DNA from: Holosporales bacterium
Lineage (GTDB): Bacteria > Pseudomonadota > Alphaproteobacteria > RUG11792
Assembly: GCA_031262205.1 (NCBI GenBank)
Contig: JAISID010000004.1
Location: forward strand, 1-18,144
Length of the DNA stretch: 18,144 nt
Direction of reading: 5' to 3'
The position numbers were made by a program, and so were the translations under genes. Shown one piece after another: positions 1 through 7,214 of the stretch. Position 1 is the first letter of the stretch. Each line of letters begins with the position of its first letter. The notes under the pieces were generated by a model. The model saw only the letters and a list, made by a program, of their open reading frames with translations. It had not been told where the DNA came from and searched no databases.

Positions 1-1
1 C

Positions 2-724
2 CAAAAGTTTGACGCGTTTACTAAAGCGTTCTTTAAAGTATTGCTCCCAACGATACCGTTTTTAGTCGTTGGAACGACAATGAAACTTCAACACGACGGA
101 ACTTTACAATCAATATGGAAACAATATTTGCCTATCTTATTGATCTTTATCGTCGCCGCCTACGGTTATGTTTTCATACAGTTTTTATTCCTTTCAAAAT
201 TCAGGTTATCCGTAGTCTCTAGATACGTAAAAAACATACTGCCGGCTATGGCGACGGCATTCGGCTCGATGTCTAGCGTCTCGGCGTTGCCTCTTTCAAT
301 TAAAGCGGCCGAGAAAAATTTAGAGGATAAAGAAAATGCTGGAATTATTGTTCCTTCGGTCGTAAACATTCACCTTGTCGGAGATTGCTTTTTCATACCT
401 ATGATAGCCTTGATAACTATGACGTCGTTCGGCGTGAAGTTCCCATCGATCGGAGAATATATCGCATTTGCATTGCATTTTGTCATGGCTAAATTTGCGG
501 TTGCCGCCGTTCCTGCAGGAGGAGTAATAGTTATGATTCCAATTATGCAAAATTGTCTCGGACTAACCGTTGAAATGACCGCTCTTATAACGGCGATATA
601 CGTTCTCTTCGATCCATTGATAACGACGTGCAACGTGTTTGGAAACGCATCCATGGCCATTGTATTCGATAAGATAACAAGACTGTGGAAATCAAATTCT
701 ATTAAAACCAAAAAGGCAGCGTAA
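2..724 (+). CDS. Dicarboxylate/amino-acid:cation symporter (SDF family), 3' part
   Basis: The reading frame is open from base 2, so the gene begins before the window; the TTG at 41 is internal. About 240 C-terminal residues are visible. Hydrophobic segments alternate with the signature pieces of the sodium/proton:dicarboxylate symporter (SDF/DAACS) family: a serine-rich stretch FGSMSSVSALPLSIKAAE corresponds to the SSSATLP re-entrant hairpin, a VNIHLVGD segment follows, and FDPLITTCNVFGNASMAIV matches the last core helix where substrate-binding Asp/Asn residues sit. Such inner-membrane carriers import C4-dicarboxylates, glutamate or aspartate using an ion gradient. The tail is basic, ending in KTKKAA. 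No clear terminator follows. The family call is firm; the substrate cannot be told from this part. Confidence 0.88.
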   Translation, partial: QKFDAFTKAFFKVLLPTIPFLVVGTTMKLQHDGTLQSIWKQYLPILLIFIVAAYGYVFIQFLFLSKFRLSVVSRYVKNILPAMATAFGSMSSVSALPLSIKAAEKNLEDKENAGIIVPSVVNIHLVGDCFFIPMIALITMTSFGVKFPSIGEYIAFALHFVMAKFAVAAVPAGGVIVMIPIMQNCLGLTVEMTALITAIYVLFDPLITTCNVFGNASMAIVFDKITRLWKSNSIKTKKAA

Positions 725-890
725 CAGAACTTCTTTATCCGTTTGAAAGTAATTTCCTTTATGGAAGTCTGAGAAGTTACTTCAGAGTATTTATATACTT
801 TCTACGATTCGTCGCTAAATTTATTCAAAAAGCAACCCTATATAAGAGGCGCAATAGAGAATGTTTTGAGGTTATATACAAACCATTTAT

Positions 891-1016
891 CTTTTGGCTC
901 CTGCGATTATACCGATTTACCACGCGTAGCTTGTCAAGGGATGCTTCGCTTTACTCGACTCTATAGCCCTTGACAAGTCGCTTTATAAATTGGTCGCGAT
1001 ATTCTCGTTCCAAAAG
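891..1016. repeat. 126-bp inverted-repeat element with outward TTGACA boxes
   Basis: Two arms of exactly 50 nt (891-940 and 967-1016) flank a 26-nt centre. The outermost 7 bp (CTTTTGG / CCAAAAG) and innermost 11 bp (CTTGTCAAGGG / CCCTTGACAAG) pair perfectly; the middles are diverged but alignable with a small indel (ACCGATTTA against ACCAATTTA). Each inner arm carries a TTGACA pointing outward. On the minus strand it is followed after 20 nt by TATAAT (906-911). It could be a decayed MITE, a structured RNA or a pair of divergent promoters; I cannot decide. Confidence 0.6.
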
Positions 1017-1165
1017 AAAAATATGACTGGGGAGGGCTTCCAGTCGCATGGTCTAGTTGCTTGTCGTTAACGTTAATATTCGGGGCTGCGCTAAAGAGGA
1101 GGCAAACGCGGGCTAACGCTATGCTGAAAATCATTAGTTATATCTAAAGCGTTGCCGAGAGCGAC

Positions 1166-1181
1166 GAGCATACGTATGCTC
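1166..1181. repeat. 16-bp perfect palindrome
   Basis: GAGCATACGTATGCTC is a perfect two-fold palindrome in non-coding DNA. It may be a dimeric-regulator site or a chance palindrome; no nearby promoter supports a specific role. Confidence 0.4.
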
Positions 1182-1216
1182 CGCAAAATAGACCCAAAGA
1201 TATAATCGGTTAATTC

Positions 1217-1587
1217 TTAACGAGTTTGGGCGTATAAATCTAATATTTTATAAAAGGAAAATAATTTTATATTAAACGTTCCCATAGTAAAAAGATTGTC
1301 TGCTAGATTAGAAAACGCATTGCAAGACGCTCTTTTTAATAACGGCGGCATAACCTCGTCCATAAATTGATCGTCTATACTATCGGGCATTTCTTTTGCG
1401 GCGAGTTTAATATCGTCCATAAGCGTTTTGTCGTCTCCCGCTATAGCTTTTTCCCAATGCTTAGCGGCCTTTTGATAATTTCCTCGTAATAACGACTAGC
1501 TTTATCCAAATCATGTCGATAGGACGCTCCCTGGCAAGAGAACGTCGTAATTGTCGCCAATAAAAGCGTCGCTAATAGTTTAGTCAT
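1217..1587 (-). pseudogene. Frameshifted small exported protein, TPR-like
   Basis: From the ATG at 1587 the frame reads MTKLLATLLLATITTFSCQ, a signal peptide with a possible but non-canonical lipoprotein cysteine, and runs into a TAG at about residue 49. The neighbouring frame continues with NYQKAAKHWEKAIAGDDK, a helix pattern of the TPR/Sel1 kind, and stays open to 1217. The span is 371 nt, one short of a multiple of three, so a single-base indel near codons 30-40 would restore a protein of about 124 residues. The start overlaps the stop of an upstream minus-strand fragment (ATGACTAA), as in an operon. The frameshift could also be a sequencing error. Function unknown. Confidence 0.5.
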
Positions 1588-1823
1588 TCGTCTTCTGTAA
1601 AAACTTCGTTTCGAATAGCTTGACTATATCGCCTAATTTTGCGCGGAAGCTAGCCAGAAATTCATGGTTTCCGCCCAGACTTTAAGAGATTTGCTGCGTT
1701 TAAGGTGGATAAAGAAGCTGGCCTCCCAAAGAAGCGTAAACGAAGCGCGAGTAATAAGTCCCGCCGCGAAGAGGAGCTACGCTCGCCTACGAAGCGTCGA
1801 TACGCAGTCAAAGATAACATTAG
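1580..1823 (-). pseudogene. Degenerate C-terminal gene fragment
   Basis: Minus-strand frames just upstream of the exported protein join into a plausible protein end after one frameshift near 1682: one frame ends with STLNAANLLK, and the next continues LGGNHEFLASFRAKLGDIV and ends KTND, with its stop overlapping the following ATG. The 5' part is Arg/Ser-rich and less convincing. The plus strand also has an 82-codon open frame here (1664-1912), so the direction is not certain. No family recognised. Confidence 0.3.
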
Positions 1824-1954
1824 AATATTCGAGCGGTAAACTAGACCAGAACGGCAAACGAGCTATTCAGAAACTAAAAATTTTTAACGGAGACAGGGAT
1901 TTTTTGACGTAATGCGCCTGCGTTAGGCTGTTAAACCTGTTTAAAGGCGGCCTT

Positions 1955-2285
1955 TCAGTGGGTAAGGATATATCTTATTATCCATATAATCGCTTTAAAT
2001 AAATACCAAAATATCGTCGCCGCGAAGACGCCTGACGCGAAATTCCAAAAAGATTTAAAACAATCTAATTTCTCTTGGCAGATAAAATATATCAGCCTAG
2101 GAAAATATGGAAGAACTAATACAAGAAGTAGAAGCGGATTGTCGTTTTCTCGCATTCTCTTTAACCAGAGAGGCTCGATGATCGCCGCCGACATAATCGT
2201 TGCAAAGATTAAAAACCCGCAAAAAAATAGACATTTCCCTCCCATCCATATTCTCCAGTTTTTCAAAAATTTTAGGTCTTTTCAT
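1955..2285 (-). pseudogene. Small membrane protein with a frameshift after the start
   Basis: The ATG at 2285 sits 5 nt after the stop of the upstream small gene, with GGAAAA upstream, but its frame leaves the coding frame at once. Removing one A from the AAAA run at 2279-2282 gives a start MKDLKFLKNWRIWMGGKC joined to the long frame ending ...RYILTH, about 109 residues with three or four hydrophobic segments (FFCGFLIFATIMSAAI, LLLLVLVLPYFPRLIYFI, VFAATIFWYLFKAIIWII). As it stands, translation could still begin at the ATG at 2245 (GGAG 7 nt upstream), giving a 96-residue protein. Either the gene uses that internal start, or it is damaged, or the A-run is a sequencing slip. Inner-membrane protein of unknown function. 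Confidence 0.5.
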
Positions 2286-2290
2286 TTTAA

Positions 2291-2407
2291 TTATTTTCCT
2301 AATCGCTTAATAAACGCTTTATAAGTTTCGCCAACGTAACTACGTCCGCTAATATGCTTATCGTTGATTGTCGTTTTTATATATCTTGTTTTGAGTTCGC
2401 TATTCAT
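2291..2407 (-). CDS. 38-residue hypothetical protein
   Basis: A short frame starts at the ATG at 2407, three bases after the stop of the preceding gene (TAATAAATG), and ends five bases before the next ATG. It reads MNSELKTRYIKTTINDKHI and ends KAFIKRLGK: small, basic and soluble. Its support is the tight packing, with genes on both sides on the same strand and no spare bases, which suggests translational coupling. No family recognised; too short for a confident call. Confidence 0.45.
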   Translation of the reverse strand: MNSELKTRYIKTTINDKHISGRSYVGETYKAFIKRLGK

Positions 2408-2410
2408 TTA

Positions 2411-2689
2411 TTAATCCTTTTCCAATAATAAATGCTTAGCTGGTTGTTTATATTCCCAACAGTCCCACGATAAGGCTTCTTCCTTCGGTTTCCTTATTCC
2501 TAACCCTACGGGTTCTCCCTGGAGCATTATGCTTACTACAAACCTTAAATAGCTCTGTATGTCCTTAAAGCTCCATTTCTCGCATATTTGGAGCAGATAT
2601 CTTCTATCCGCTCCAGTTAGCTTTAATATTAGTTCTCGGTCTTCGTCGCTTATCTTTGTCGTCGCCATACGTATTACATTTCCCTCCAT
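2411..2689 (-). CDS. Small hypothetical protein (85-92 aa)
   Basis: The frame can start at the ATG at 2689, overlapping the upstream gene by 16 nt, or at 2668 (MATTKISDEDRELILKLTG), which lies 13 nt after a GGAGGG motif; the second gives a more natural N-terminus. The protein is mostly helical: a charged N-terminus, then DRRYLLQICEKWSFKDIQ and YLRFVVSIMLQGEPVGLG, and a Trp/Lys-rich tail. It has the size and charge of small plasmid or phage accessory proteins, but no conserved motif is recognised. It belongs to the operon-like run 1217-3420. Confidence 0.5.
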   Translation of the reverse strand: MEGNVIRMATTKISDEDRELILKLTGADRRYLLQICEKWSFKDIQSYLRFVVSIMLQGEPVGLGIRKPKEEALSWDCWEYKQPAKHLLLEKD

Positions 2690-2994
2690 TTTTTATTTAT
2701 ATTTCTTATGGCGTTTCTTATTTTTTCTAAGCTGTAGTACACCCCTACATCCGATGTTACATCTAAGCAGCCTAGATTTAATTTTTGGTATAACTCTTTT
2801 AGAACTCCGATATCGTATGCTTGTAACGTGTAATTTTCGTCGTCGAATAACCTGATTAGATCTTGCTGGGTATATTCTTTTTTATGCGCTTTTTTATTAT
2901 TTTCTAAGATTGCGGTTAGCTTTTTTTCTATTAAATTAAATCTGCTTTCCACTGTAGCGCTTACGTTTCCTTCTTTCTTAATTTTATATGTCAT
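2674..2994 (-). CDS. Coiled-coil hypothetical protein (106 aa)
   Basis: The preferred start is the ATG at 2994, one base after the stop of the upstream gene (TAAAATG), rather than the upstream TTG at 3018. The protein begins MTYKIKKEGNVSATVESRFN and has a long, heptad-like charged helix (about residues 18-50, LIEKKLTAILENNKKAHKKEY). A mixed segment follows (VLKELYQKLNLGCLDVTSDV), and the end is basic. It looks soluble, with no signal peptide. Stop-start coupling on both sides ties it to its neighbours. No family recognised. Confidence 0.5.
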   Translation of the reverse strand: MTYKIKKEGNVSATVESRFNLIEKKLTAILENNKKAHKKEYTQQDLIRLFDDENYTLQAYDIGVLKELYQKLNLGCLDVTSDVGVYYSLEKIRNAIRNINKKWREM

Positions 2995-2995
2995 T

Positions 2996-3272
2996 TTAGT
3001 ATGGAACCTCGTCGTCAAGTTCTAATTCCGCCTGGGGCGTTTCCGAGTACGCTAATGTTTGAGATATCGGCCATATCGTGTTTCTTTGAAACTTATTTCC
3101 GTTATATTCGCCTTCTTCTACGCCTAATACGCTAAAAAACTCTAATCCTTATTGGTTAATCTTCTCGCCGCGAACTACGGGGTCGTTTTTCTCGGCTCTA
3201 TAAATAACTTTAAATATTATACATGCTGTTTTATAGAACTTAAAAGAGCGACTTGCAGATTTTATTTTCCAT
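2996..3272 (-). pseudogene. Broken gene with an SSB-like acidic C-terminus
   Basis: One minus-strand frame encodes SASRSFKFYKTACIIFKVI, then a stretch ending VVRGEKINQ, an in-frame TAA at 3149-3151, and resumes with GLEFFSVLGVEEGEYNGNKF and ends ETPQAELELDDEVPY. The TAA lies exactly 51 codons before the final TAA. The likely ATG (3272) is in another frame, so an N-terminal frameshift is also needed. The end, acidic residues followed by hydrophobic-Pro-aromatic, resembles the protein-interaction tip of single-stranded DNA-binding proteins (DDDIPF type). That suggests a replication or recombination accessory protein, but the body does not clearly show an OB-fold, so the family is uncertain. Confidence 0.45.
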
Positions 3273-3420
3273 TAACAATCACGGGGCTTCCGTCGCGACT
3301 AAATTGTATTATCGTTTTATAGATATCTCTTTCTATCTCGGCTCTTTCGCAACGTTTCTCTAAATCTCCGCTACAACCCGTTGTAATACGGCAGCTATAA
3401 TGAAAAAACACAGTCGTCAT
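3262..3420 (-). CDS. 52-residue hypothetical protein
   Basis: This short frame runs from the ATG at 3420, is rich in Cys (MTTVFFHYSCRITTGCSGDL), and ends in IIQFSRDGSPVIVNGK. Its stop overlaps the probable start of the next gene by 11 nt, so it is the first member of the minus-strand run 1217-3420. It lies between that run and the dnaK terminator, and no clear promoter was recognised upstream. The charged middle (EKRCERAEIERDIYKTI) is helix-like. No family recognised; support is position and protein-like composition only. Confidence 0.4.
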   Translation of the reverse strand: MTTVFFHYSCRITTGCSGDLEKRCERAEIERDIYKTIIQFSRDGSPVIVNGK

Positions 3421-3467
3421 CAGCCTGTTTTTTCTATACGATTAATTTCATAAGATTCAGTAGAATG

Positions 3468-3509
3468 AAAGAACGATTTAGGAGCGGAAATTCTAAATCG
3501 TTCTTTTTT
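3468..3509. terminator. Bidirectional terminator hairpin after dnaK
   Basis: A 14-bp perfect stem (3468-3481 with 3493-3506) with an 11-nt loop follows the dnaK stop. The plus strand ends in six T; on the minus strand, the dnaK direction, the stem is followed only by CTTTC, with an A-run before it. It separates dnaK from the small-gene run. Confidence 0.8.
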
Positions 3510-3515
3510 CTCAAT

Positions 3516-5402
3516 TTACTTGTTTAAATCTTTGTAATCTCCATCGACCACGTCGTCTCCTTTATCGGTTTTTGGAGCCTCTTCCGTTGTTTTAGCTTCT
3601 TTATCCTTATACATCATCTCGCCAATTTTCATCGAAGATTGAAGCAGAGCCTGAGTCTTGGTTTGTATCGCGTCTTTATCTTCGCCCTTGACCGCTTCTT
3701 TCAGCTCGTTCAAATCCGACTCAATCTTTGCCTTTTCATCCTGGGACACCTTATCGCCGTAATCTGCCAAGCCCTTCTCCGTCGAATTGATTAAAGTTTC
3801 CGCCTGATTTTTGACCTCGATAAGTTCTTTTCTCTTTGCGTCTTCAGCGGCGTTCATTTCGGCGTCTTTCAACATCTGTTGAATCTCGGCTTCGGACAAT
3901 CCTCCAGAGGCTTGAATCCTAATTTGTTGCTCCTTACCCGTGGCCTTATCCTTAGCCGAAACGTTAACTATTCCGTTCGCGTCGATATCAAACGTCACCT
4001 CGATTTGAGGAAGTCCTCTTCGAGCAGGCGGAATACCTACTAAATCAAATCTTCCAAGCTCTTTGTTTTGAACGGCAATTTCTCTTTCCCCTTGAAAAAC
4101 TCGGATAGTAACCGCAGTTTGATTATCTTCCGCCGTTGAGAACACCTGGCTCTTCTTAGTCGGGATAGTCGTATTCTTTTCAATAAGCCTAGTAAAGATG
4201 CCGCCTAGAGTCTCGATTCCAAGTGAAAGAGGCGTAACGTCTAGAAGCAAAACGTCTTTAACGTCGCCTTGAAGCACTCCTCCTTGAATAGCGGCTCCAA
4301 GAGCGACTACTTCGTCGGGGTTTACTCCTCTATTCGGCTCTTTTCCAAAGAACTCTTTAACCTTCTCAACGACTTTAGGCATTCTCGTCATTCCTCCGAC
4401 AAGAATTACGTCCTGAATATCGGAAGGTTTCAATCCTGCGTCTTTAAGAGCGGTTTTGCAAGGAGCCATGGTTCTTTCTATCAAATCTTCAACAAGAGAC
4501 TCAAACTTAGCCCTCGTTAGTTTCACGTTAAGGTGCTTCGGTCCCGAAGCGTCCGCAGTTATGAACGGAAGGTTAATTTCAGTCTGCATAGACGACGAAA
4601 GCTCGATCTTTGCCTTCTCGGCAGCCTCTTTCAACCTTTGAAGAGCCATGTTGTCTTTCTTAACGTCGATTCCAGTCTCTTTCTTAAATTCGGCCGCTAC
4701 GTAATCTATGATTCGAGCGTCGAAGTCTTCTCCGCCGAGGAACGTATCGCCGTTTGTGGCTTTAACCTCGAACACGCCGTCTCCTATCTCAAGAATTGAA
4801 ACATCGAAAGTGCCTCCTCCAAGATCGTAAACCGCTATCGAGCCGCTGTTCTTTTTATCAAGCCCATAGGCCAACGCAGCCGCTGTCGGCTCGTTAATAA
4901 TTCTCAATACCTCGAGACCGGCTATCCGCCCGGCGTCTTTCGTCGCTTGTCTTTGCGAATCGTTAAAGTACGCTGGAACCGTTACGACCGCCTTTGTTAC
5001 TTTCTCGCTGAGGTGAGCCTCCGCTATTTCCTTCATTTTCTGAAGAATAAAAGCGCTTATTTGGCTTGGGCTATATTCTTTGCCTCTAGCCTTCACCCAA
5101 GCGTCTCCAGTCGACGACTTAATAATATTGTACGGCACCAACTCCATATCTTTCTTCGTCATCGGATCGTCGAATTTACGCCCAATTAATCTTTTGACTG
5201 CGAAGACTGTATTTTCATGGTTTGTAACCGCTTGTCTTTTCGCGGGCTGCCCAACAAGTTTTTCTCCGTTTTCCAAGAACGCCACCATTGACGGAGTCGT
5301 CCTCGCGCCTTCTAAGTTTTCAATGACCTTTCCAGTTCCGCCGTCCATAATCGCGACGCACGAGTTGGTTGTTCCTAAGTCAATTCCTAATACTTTTGCC
5401 AT
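3516..5402 (-). CDS. dnaK: Molecular chaperone DnaK (Hsp70)
   Basis: The start is the ATG at 5402 (MAKVLGIDLGTTNSCVA), with AAGGAG 9 nt upstream, giving 628 residues, normal for DnaK; an upstream in-frame ATG at 5441 falls inside the CIRCE operator and is rejected. All Hsp70 landmarks are present: the phosphate-1 loop IDLGTTNS, phosphate-2 loop VYDLGGGTFDVSI, adenosine motif VILVGGMTRMPKV, linker DVLLLDVTPLSLGIETLGG, substrate-binding beta domain and charged helical lid. The tail is DDVVDGDYKDLNK. DnaK binds unfolded chains in the cytoplasm in an ATP cycle with DnaJ and GrpE. The common partner dnaJ is not next to it; the downstream side is the eroded small-gene run. Expression is probably repressed by HrcA through the CIRCE site upstream. 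Confidence 0.98.
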   Translation of the reverse strand: MAKVLGIDLGTTNSCVAIMDGGTGKVIENLEGARTTPSMVAFLENGEKLVGQPAKRQAVTNHENTVFAVKRLIGRKFDDPMTKKDMELVPYNIIKSSTGDAWVKARGKEYSPSQISAFILQKMKEIAEAHLSEKVTKAVVTVPAYFNDSQRQATKDAGRIAGLEVLRIINEPTAAALAYGLDKKNSGSIAVYDLGGGTFDVSILEIGDGVFEVKATNGDTFLGGEDFDARIIDYVAAEFKKETGIDVKKDNMALQRLKEAAEKAKIELSSSMQTEINLPFITADASGPKHLNVKLTRAKFESLVEDLIERTMAPCKTALKDAGLKPSDIQDVILVGGMTRMPKVVEKVKEFFGKEPNRGVNPDEVVALGAAIQGGVLQGDVKDVLLLDVTPLSLGIETLGGIFTRLIEKNTTIPTKKSQVFSTAEDNQTAVTIRVFQGEREIAVQNKELGRFDLVGIPPARRGLPQIEVTFDIDANGIVNVSAKDKATGKEQQIRIQASGGLSEAEIQQMLKDAEMNAAEDAKRKELIEVKNQAETLINSTEKGLADYGDKVSQDEKAKIESDLNELKEAVKGEDKDAIQTKTQALLQSSMKIGEMMYKDKEAKTTEEAPKTDKGDDVVDGDYKDLNK

Positions 5403-5434
5403 AATTTCTTTCTCCTTATAAGTTCTGTTATTTT

Positions 5435-5461
5435 TTAGCACTCTCTTAGTGCGACTGCTAA
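5435..5461 (-). promoter_or_regulatory. CIRCE operator (HrcA-binding) of dnaK
   Basis: TTAGCACTC, 9 nt, GACTGCTAA on the plus strand matches the CIRCE consensus TTAGCACTC-N9-GAGTGCTAA with one mismatch. It lies 33 nt before the dnaK start codon and directly after the promoter -10, the usual place for HrcA repression. Confidence 0.93.
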
Positions 5462-5462
5462 C

Positions 5463-5492
5463 AGTATATCGTAGTTATTTTAATTAAGTAAA
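5463..5492 (-). promoter_or_regulatory. Sigma-70-type promoter of dnaK
   Basis: On the minus strand a -35 TTTACT (5487-5492), an 18-nt spacer and a -10 TATACT (5463-5468) lie directly upstream of the CIRCE site, which would cover the transcription start. Confidence 0.7.
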
Positions 5493-5722
5493 GAAAAATC
5501 TTCCCGCGCTTTTCGCGGCCTATTCGCGAGCTTTCTATCGACGCCCTGTAAACGGCAATCGACGTATAAACCAAAGATGCGATTGAAGAGTCGTTAATCA
5601 AAATTTTAATCCGTGAAAAAGCTCTTTTAATGTCGGGAACAATTTGGTAGAGCAATAATCCTTTTCCCTAATGGAACAGAGACGGCTTTAAGAAATTTAT
5701 TTTTTAAGAAAGGAATAAGAAC

Positions 5723-6430
5723 ATGAAAATTTTATTAAAAACAATTTGCGTAGCCGCTGCAACAGCGGGAATTAACATAGGAAATACAACTTCGGTAAAA
5801 TTCGGCGTCGACGTAAGCGGAGCTTGGACGTATGTTAAAGTAAAATCAACTACAAAAGAGTCGGGGAAAAGCTCTTCAAAACATACCTATAAAACTAATT
5901 TATATCAATTTACGGGGTCTCCTTATTTATTATATAAAGACGCTTGTCTACTTTGCGATTTCACAATCGGGCGTCAAAAAACTAAAGGAGAAAAAGGCTC
6001 TTTATTACTAGAATTATTCCCAGCGTTCGAATATTTGCCTTTTGATTTAGGATTTGTCAAATTAGGGGCGACGGCGGGAGATATTATACATTTCAATAAA
6101 ATTTCAAACGGGAATAAACGCTCTATGAGATTGGCTTACAATCAATTTTTGATAGGACCTACAGCCGTATTTAATTTGACAAATTATACCTTCCTGAGGC
6201 TTGAAGGCAGATGGAACTTTACGCATGAAAATAAAAATATTTGCGTTAAAAGGAACAAAAATTTCCCGTCTATAGGAATAAAATTAATACAAAACTTAGG
6301 AAATTCAGGAGTCTATGTCGCCGCGAAATATCAGCATAACTTTAAACATACTCACGATAAAACCAAATCGACTAGCAAAACTAAAAGCAGCGTAGATATA
6401 TACGAGCTAAGATTGGGATATAGGTGGTAA
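5723..6430 (+). CDS. Probable outer-membrane beta-barrel protein
   Basis: AGGAATAAGAAC precedes the ATG, and the protein starts with a signal peptide (MKILLKTICVAAATAGINIG). The mature part, about 215 residues, has the alternating polar/aromatic pattern of short beta-barrels: VKFGVDVSGAWTYVKVK, LYQFTGSPYLLY, LGFVKLGATAGDIIHF, FLRLEGRWNFTH, GVYVAAKYQHNFKH, and a last strand YELRLGYRW. That last strand ends on an aromatic residue, as the BAM insertion signal requires. Ser/Thr/Lys-rich stretches (for example KSTTKESGKSSSKH) would be loops. It is likely a surface-exposed porin-like or Omp25-like protein, but no named family is claimed. It is the only complete plus-strand gene in the window and stands alone. 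Confidence 0.7.
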   Translation: MKILLKTICVAAATAGINIGNTTSVKFGVDVSGAWTYVKVKSTTKESGKSSSKHTYKTNLYQFTGSPYLLYKDACLLCDFTIGRQKTKGEKGSLLLELFPAFEYLPFDLGFVKLGATAGDIIHFNKISNGNKRSMRLAYNQFLIGPTAVFNLTNYTFLRLEGRWNFTHENKNICVKRNKNFPSIGIKLIQNLGNSGVYVAAKYQHNFKHTHDKTKSTSKTKSSVDIYELRLGYRW

Positions 6431-6479
6431 ATAAAAGTTTTAGGATTTGTTTTCCACAATGCTAAAAGCAAAGAGTTTC

Positions 6480-6605
6480 GGAATCATGTCCTATACTCCC
6501 TAAAACCTCATTTGCGGCCAATCAATTCCAATCGGTATTGATTTTTCTTTCAGTTGGGTTTCTTGTATACAATCGTTATTTATATGGTATCGGGGGATGA
6601 TTCCC
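6480..6605. repeat. MITE-like element, copy 1
   Basis: The left end GGAATCAT (6480) and right end GGGATGATTCCC (6594-6605) are inverted repeats bounding 126 bp. The interior 6523-6594 is clearly related to 16886-16959: CAATTCNAATCGG, TTTCAG and GTATACAANCG blocks occur in the same order, roughly 70% alike by eye. No coding capacity. Confidence 0.6.
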
Positions 6606-6663
6606 TAATATTTTGCGGGAATCAAAGCGAATTACTTGCATTGCGCATTTTTCTATAATTAGA

Positions 6664-6800
6664 GGGAATCATCTTCCAACGCACAGTAGATAAACCAAAG
6701 TTCATATAAACAAAACATATCGCTAAAGCTGCAAGAAGTTTATAAGTATGTTTAAAGTAATCTCTTTATAAGAATCATTACCGCATGTTAAGCGAGCATT
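6664..6800. repeat. MITE-like element, copy 2
   Basis: It begins with GGGAATCATC at 6664 and aligns along its length with copy 4, including a 21-nt identical block (6737-6757 = 7275-7295) and a shared CATGTTA near the right end. The right terminal inverted repeat is lost, so the right border is approximate. Confidence 0.55.
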
Positions 6801-7035
6801 TCCTAACTAAATGGAAGTTAGCGAAGCAGCGCGATTAACTATTCTTTTTACCGCTTGAGCTACCAAGCAAACGATTTCTAATTTTGAGGCGAGGTTTTAA
6901 AAACAACGTTTTTATTGTCTCGCCTGAATACTAGAGAAATATGTAACCCTTGCAAATTCATATGGCAATCAAAAAGAGGAATTGCCTCGCCGATATATGG
7001 CGAGTAATTTAAAATATATTCTTATTTATAATCTA

Positions 7036-7160
7036 GGGAATCATTCCATGATGCCGCTATAAATAGCAGATTTATGTGGAAAAACTCAACTAAAATAAAG
7101 CGCGACCCTCGCTTAAAATTGCCTGGTTGCATAAGGTATTTAAGGGTCTTGAGGATTCCC
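7036..7160. repeat. MITE-like element, copy 3
   Basis: The left end is GGGAATCAT (7036-7044) and the diverged right end is GAGGATTCCC (7151-7160), giving 125 bp. It shares TAGCAGA and AACTAAAA blocks with copy 4 in the left half; the right half is different and contains an imperfect stem (CTTAAA/TTTAAG). Confidence 0.45.
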
Positions 7161-7214
7161 ATAATCTATTATCGGGGCGTGATTTCTTAATTATCAAAAT
7201 TGTATTTTTAGAAT

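Larger units (their letters stand above)
725..1216. other. Non-coding interval with inverted-repeat structures
   Basis: No convincing gene is seen in these 492 bases. The interval holds a 126-bp inverted-repeat element (891-1016) and a perfect 16-bp palindrome (1166-1181), both listed separately. A weak bulged hairpin lies just after the symporter around 770-787, but no T-run follows it, so it is a poor terminator candidate. Confidence 0.6.

Noticed and set aside
1664..1912. 82-codon plus-strand open frame
   Set aside because: It overlaps a more protein-like minus-strand fragment that ends in operon style at 1580; no start signal. Kept only as an alternative reading.
5458..5655. 65-codon minus-strand frame upstream of dnaK
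   Set aside because: It runs through the dnaK promoter and CIRCE operator and shows no domain or start signal.
6790..6875. Possible tRNA on the minus strand (TAGCTCAAGCGGTA resembles a D-arm)
   Set aside because: No matching acceptor, anticodon or T-arm could be built around it.
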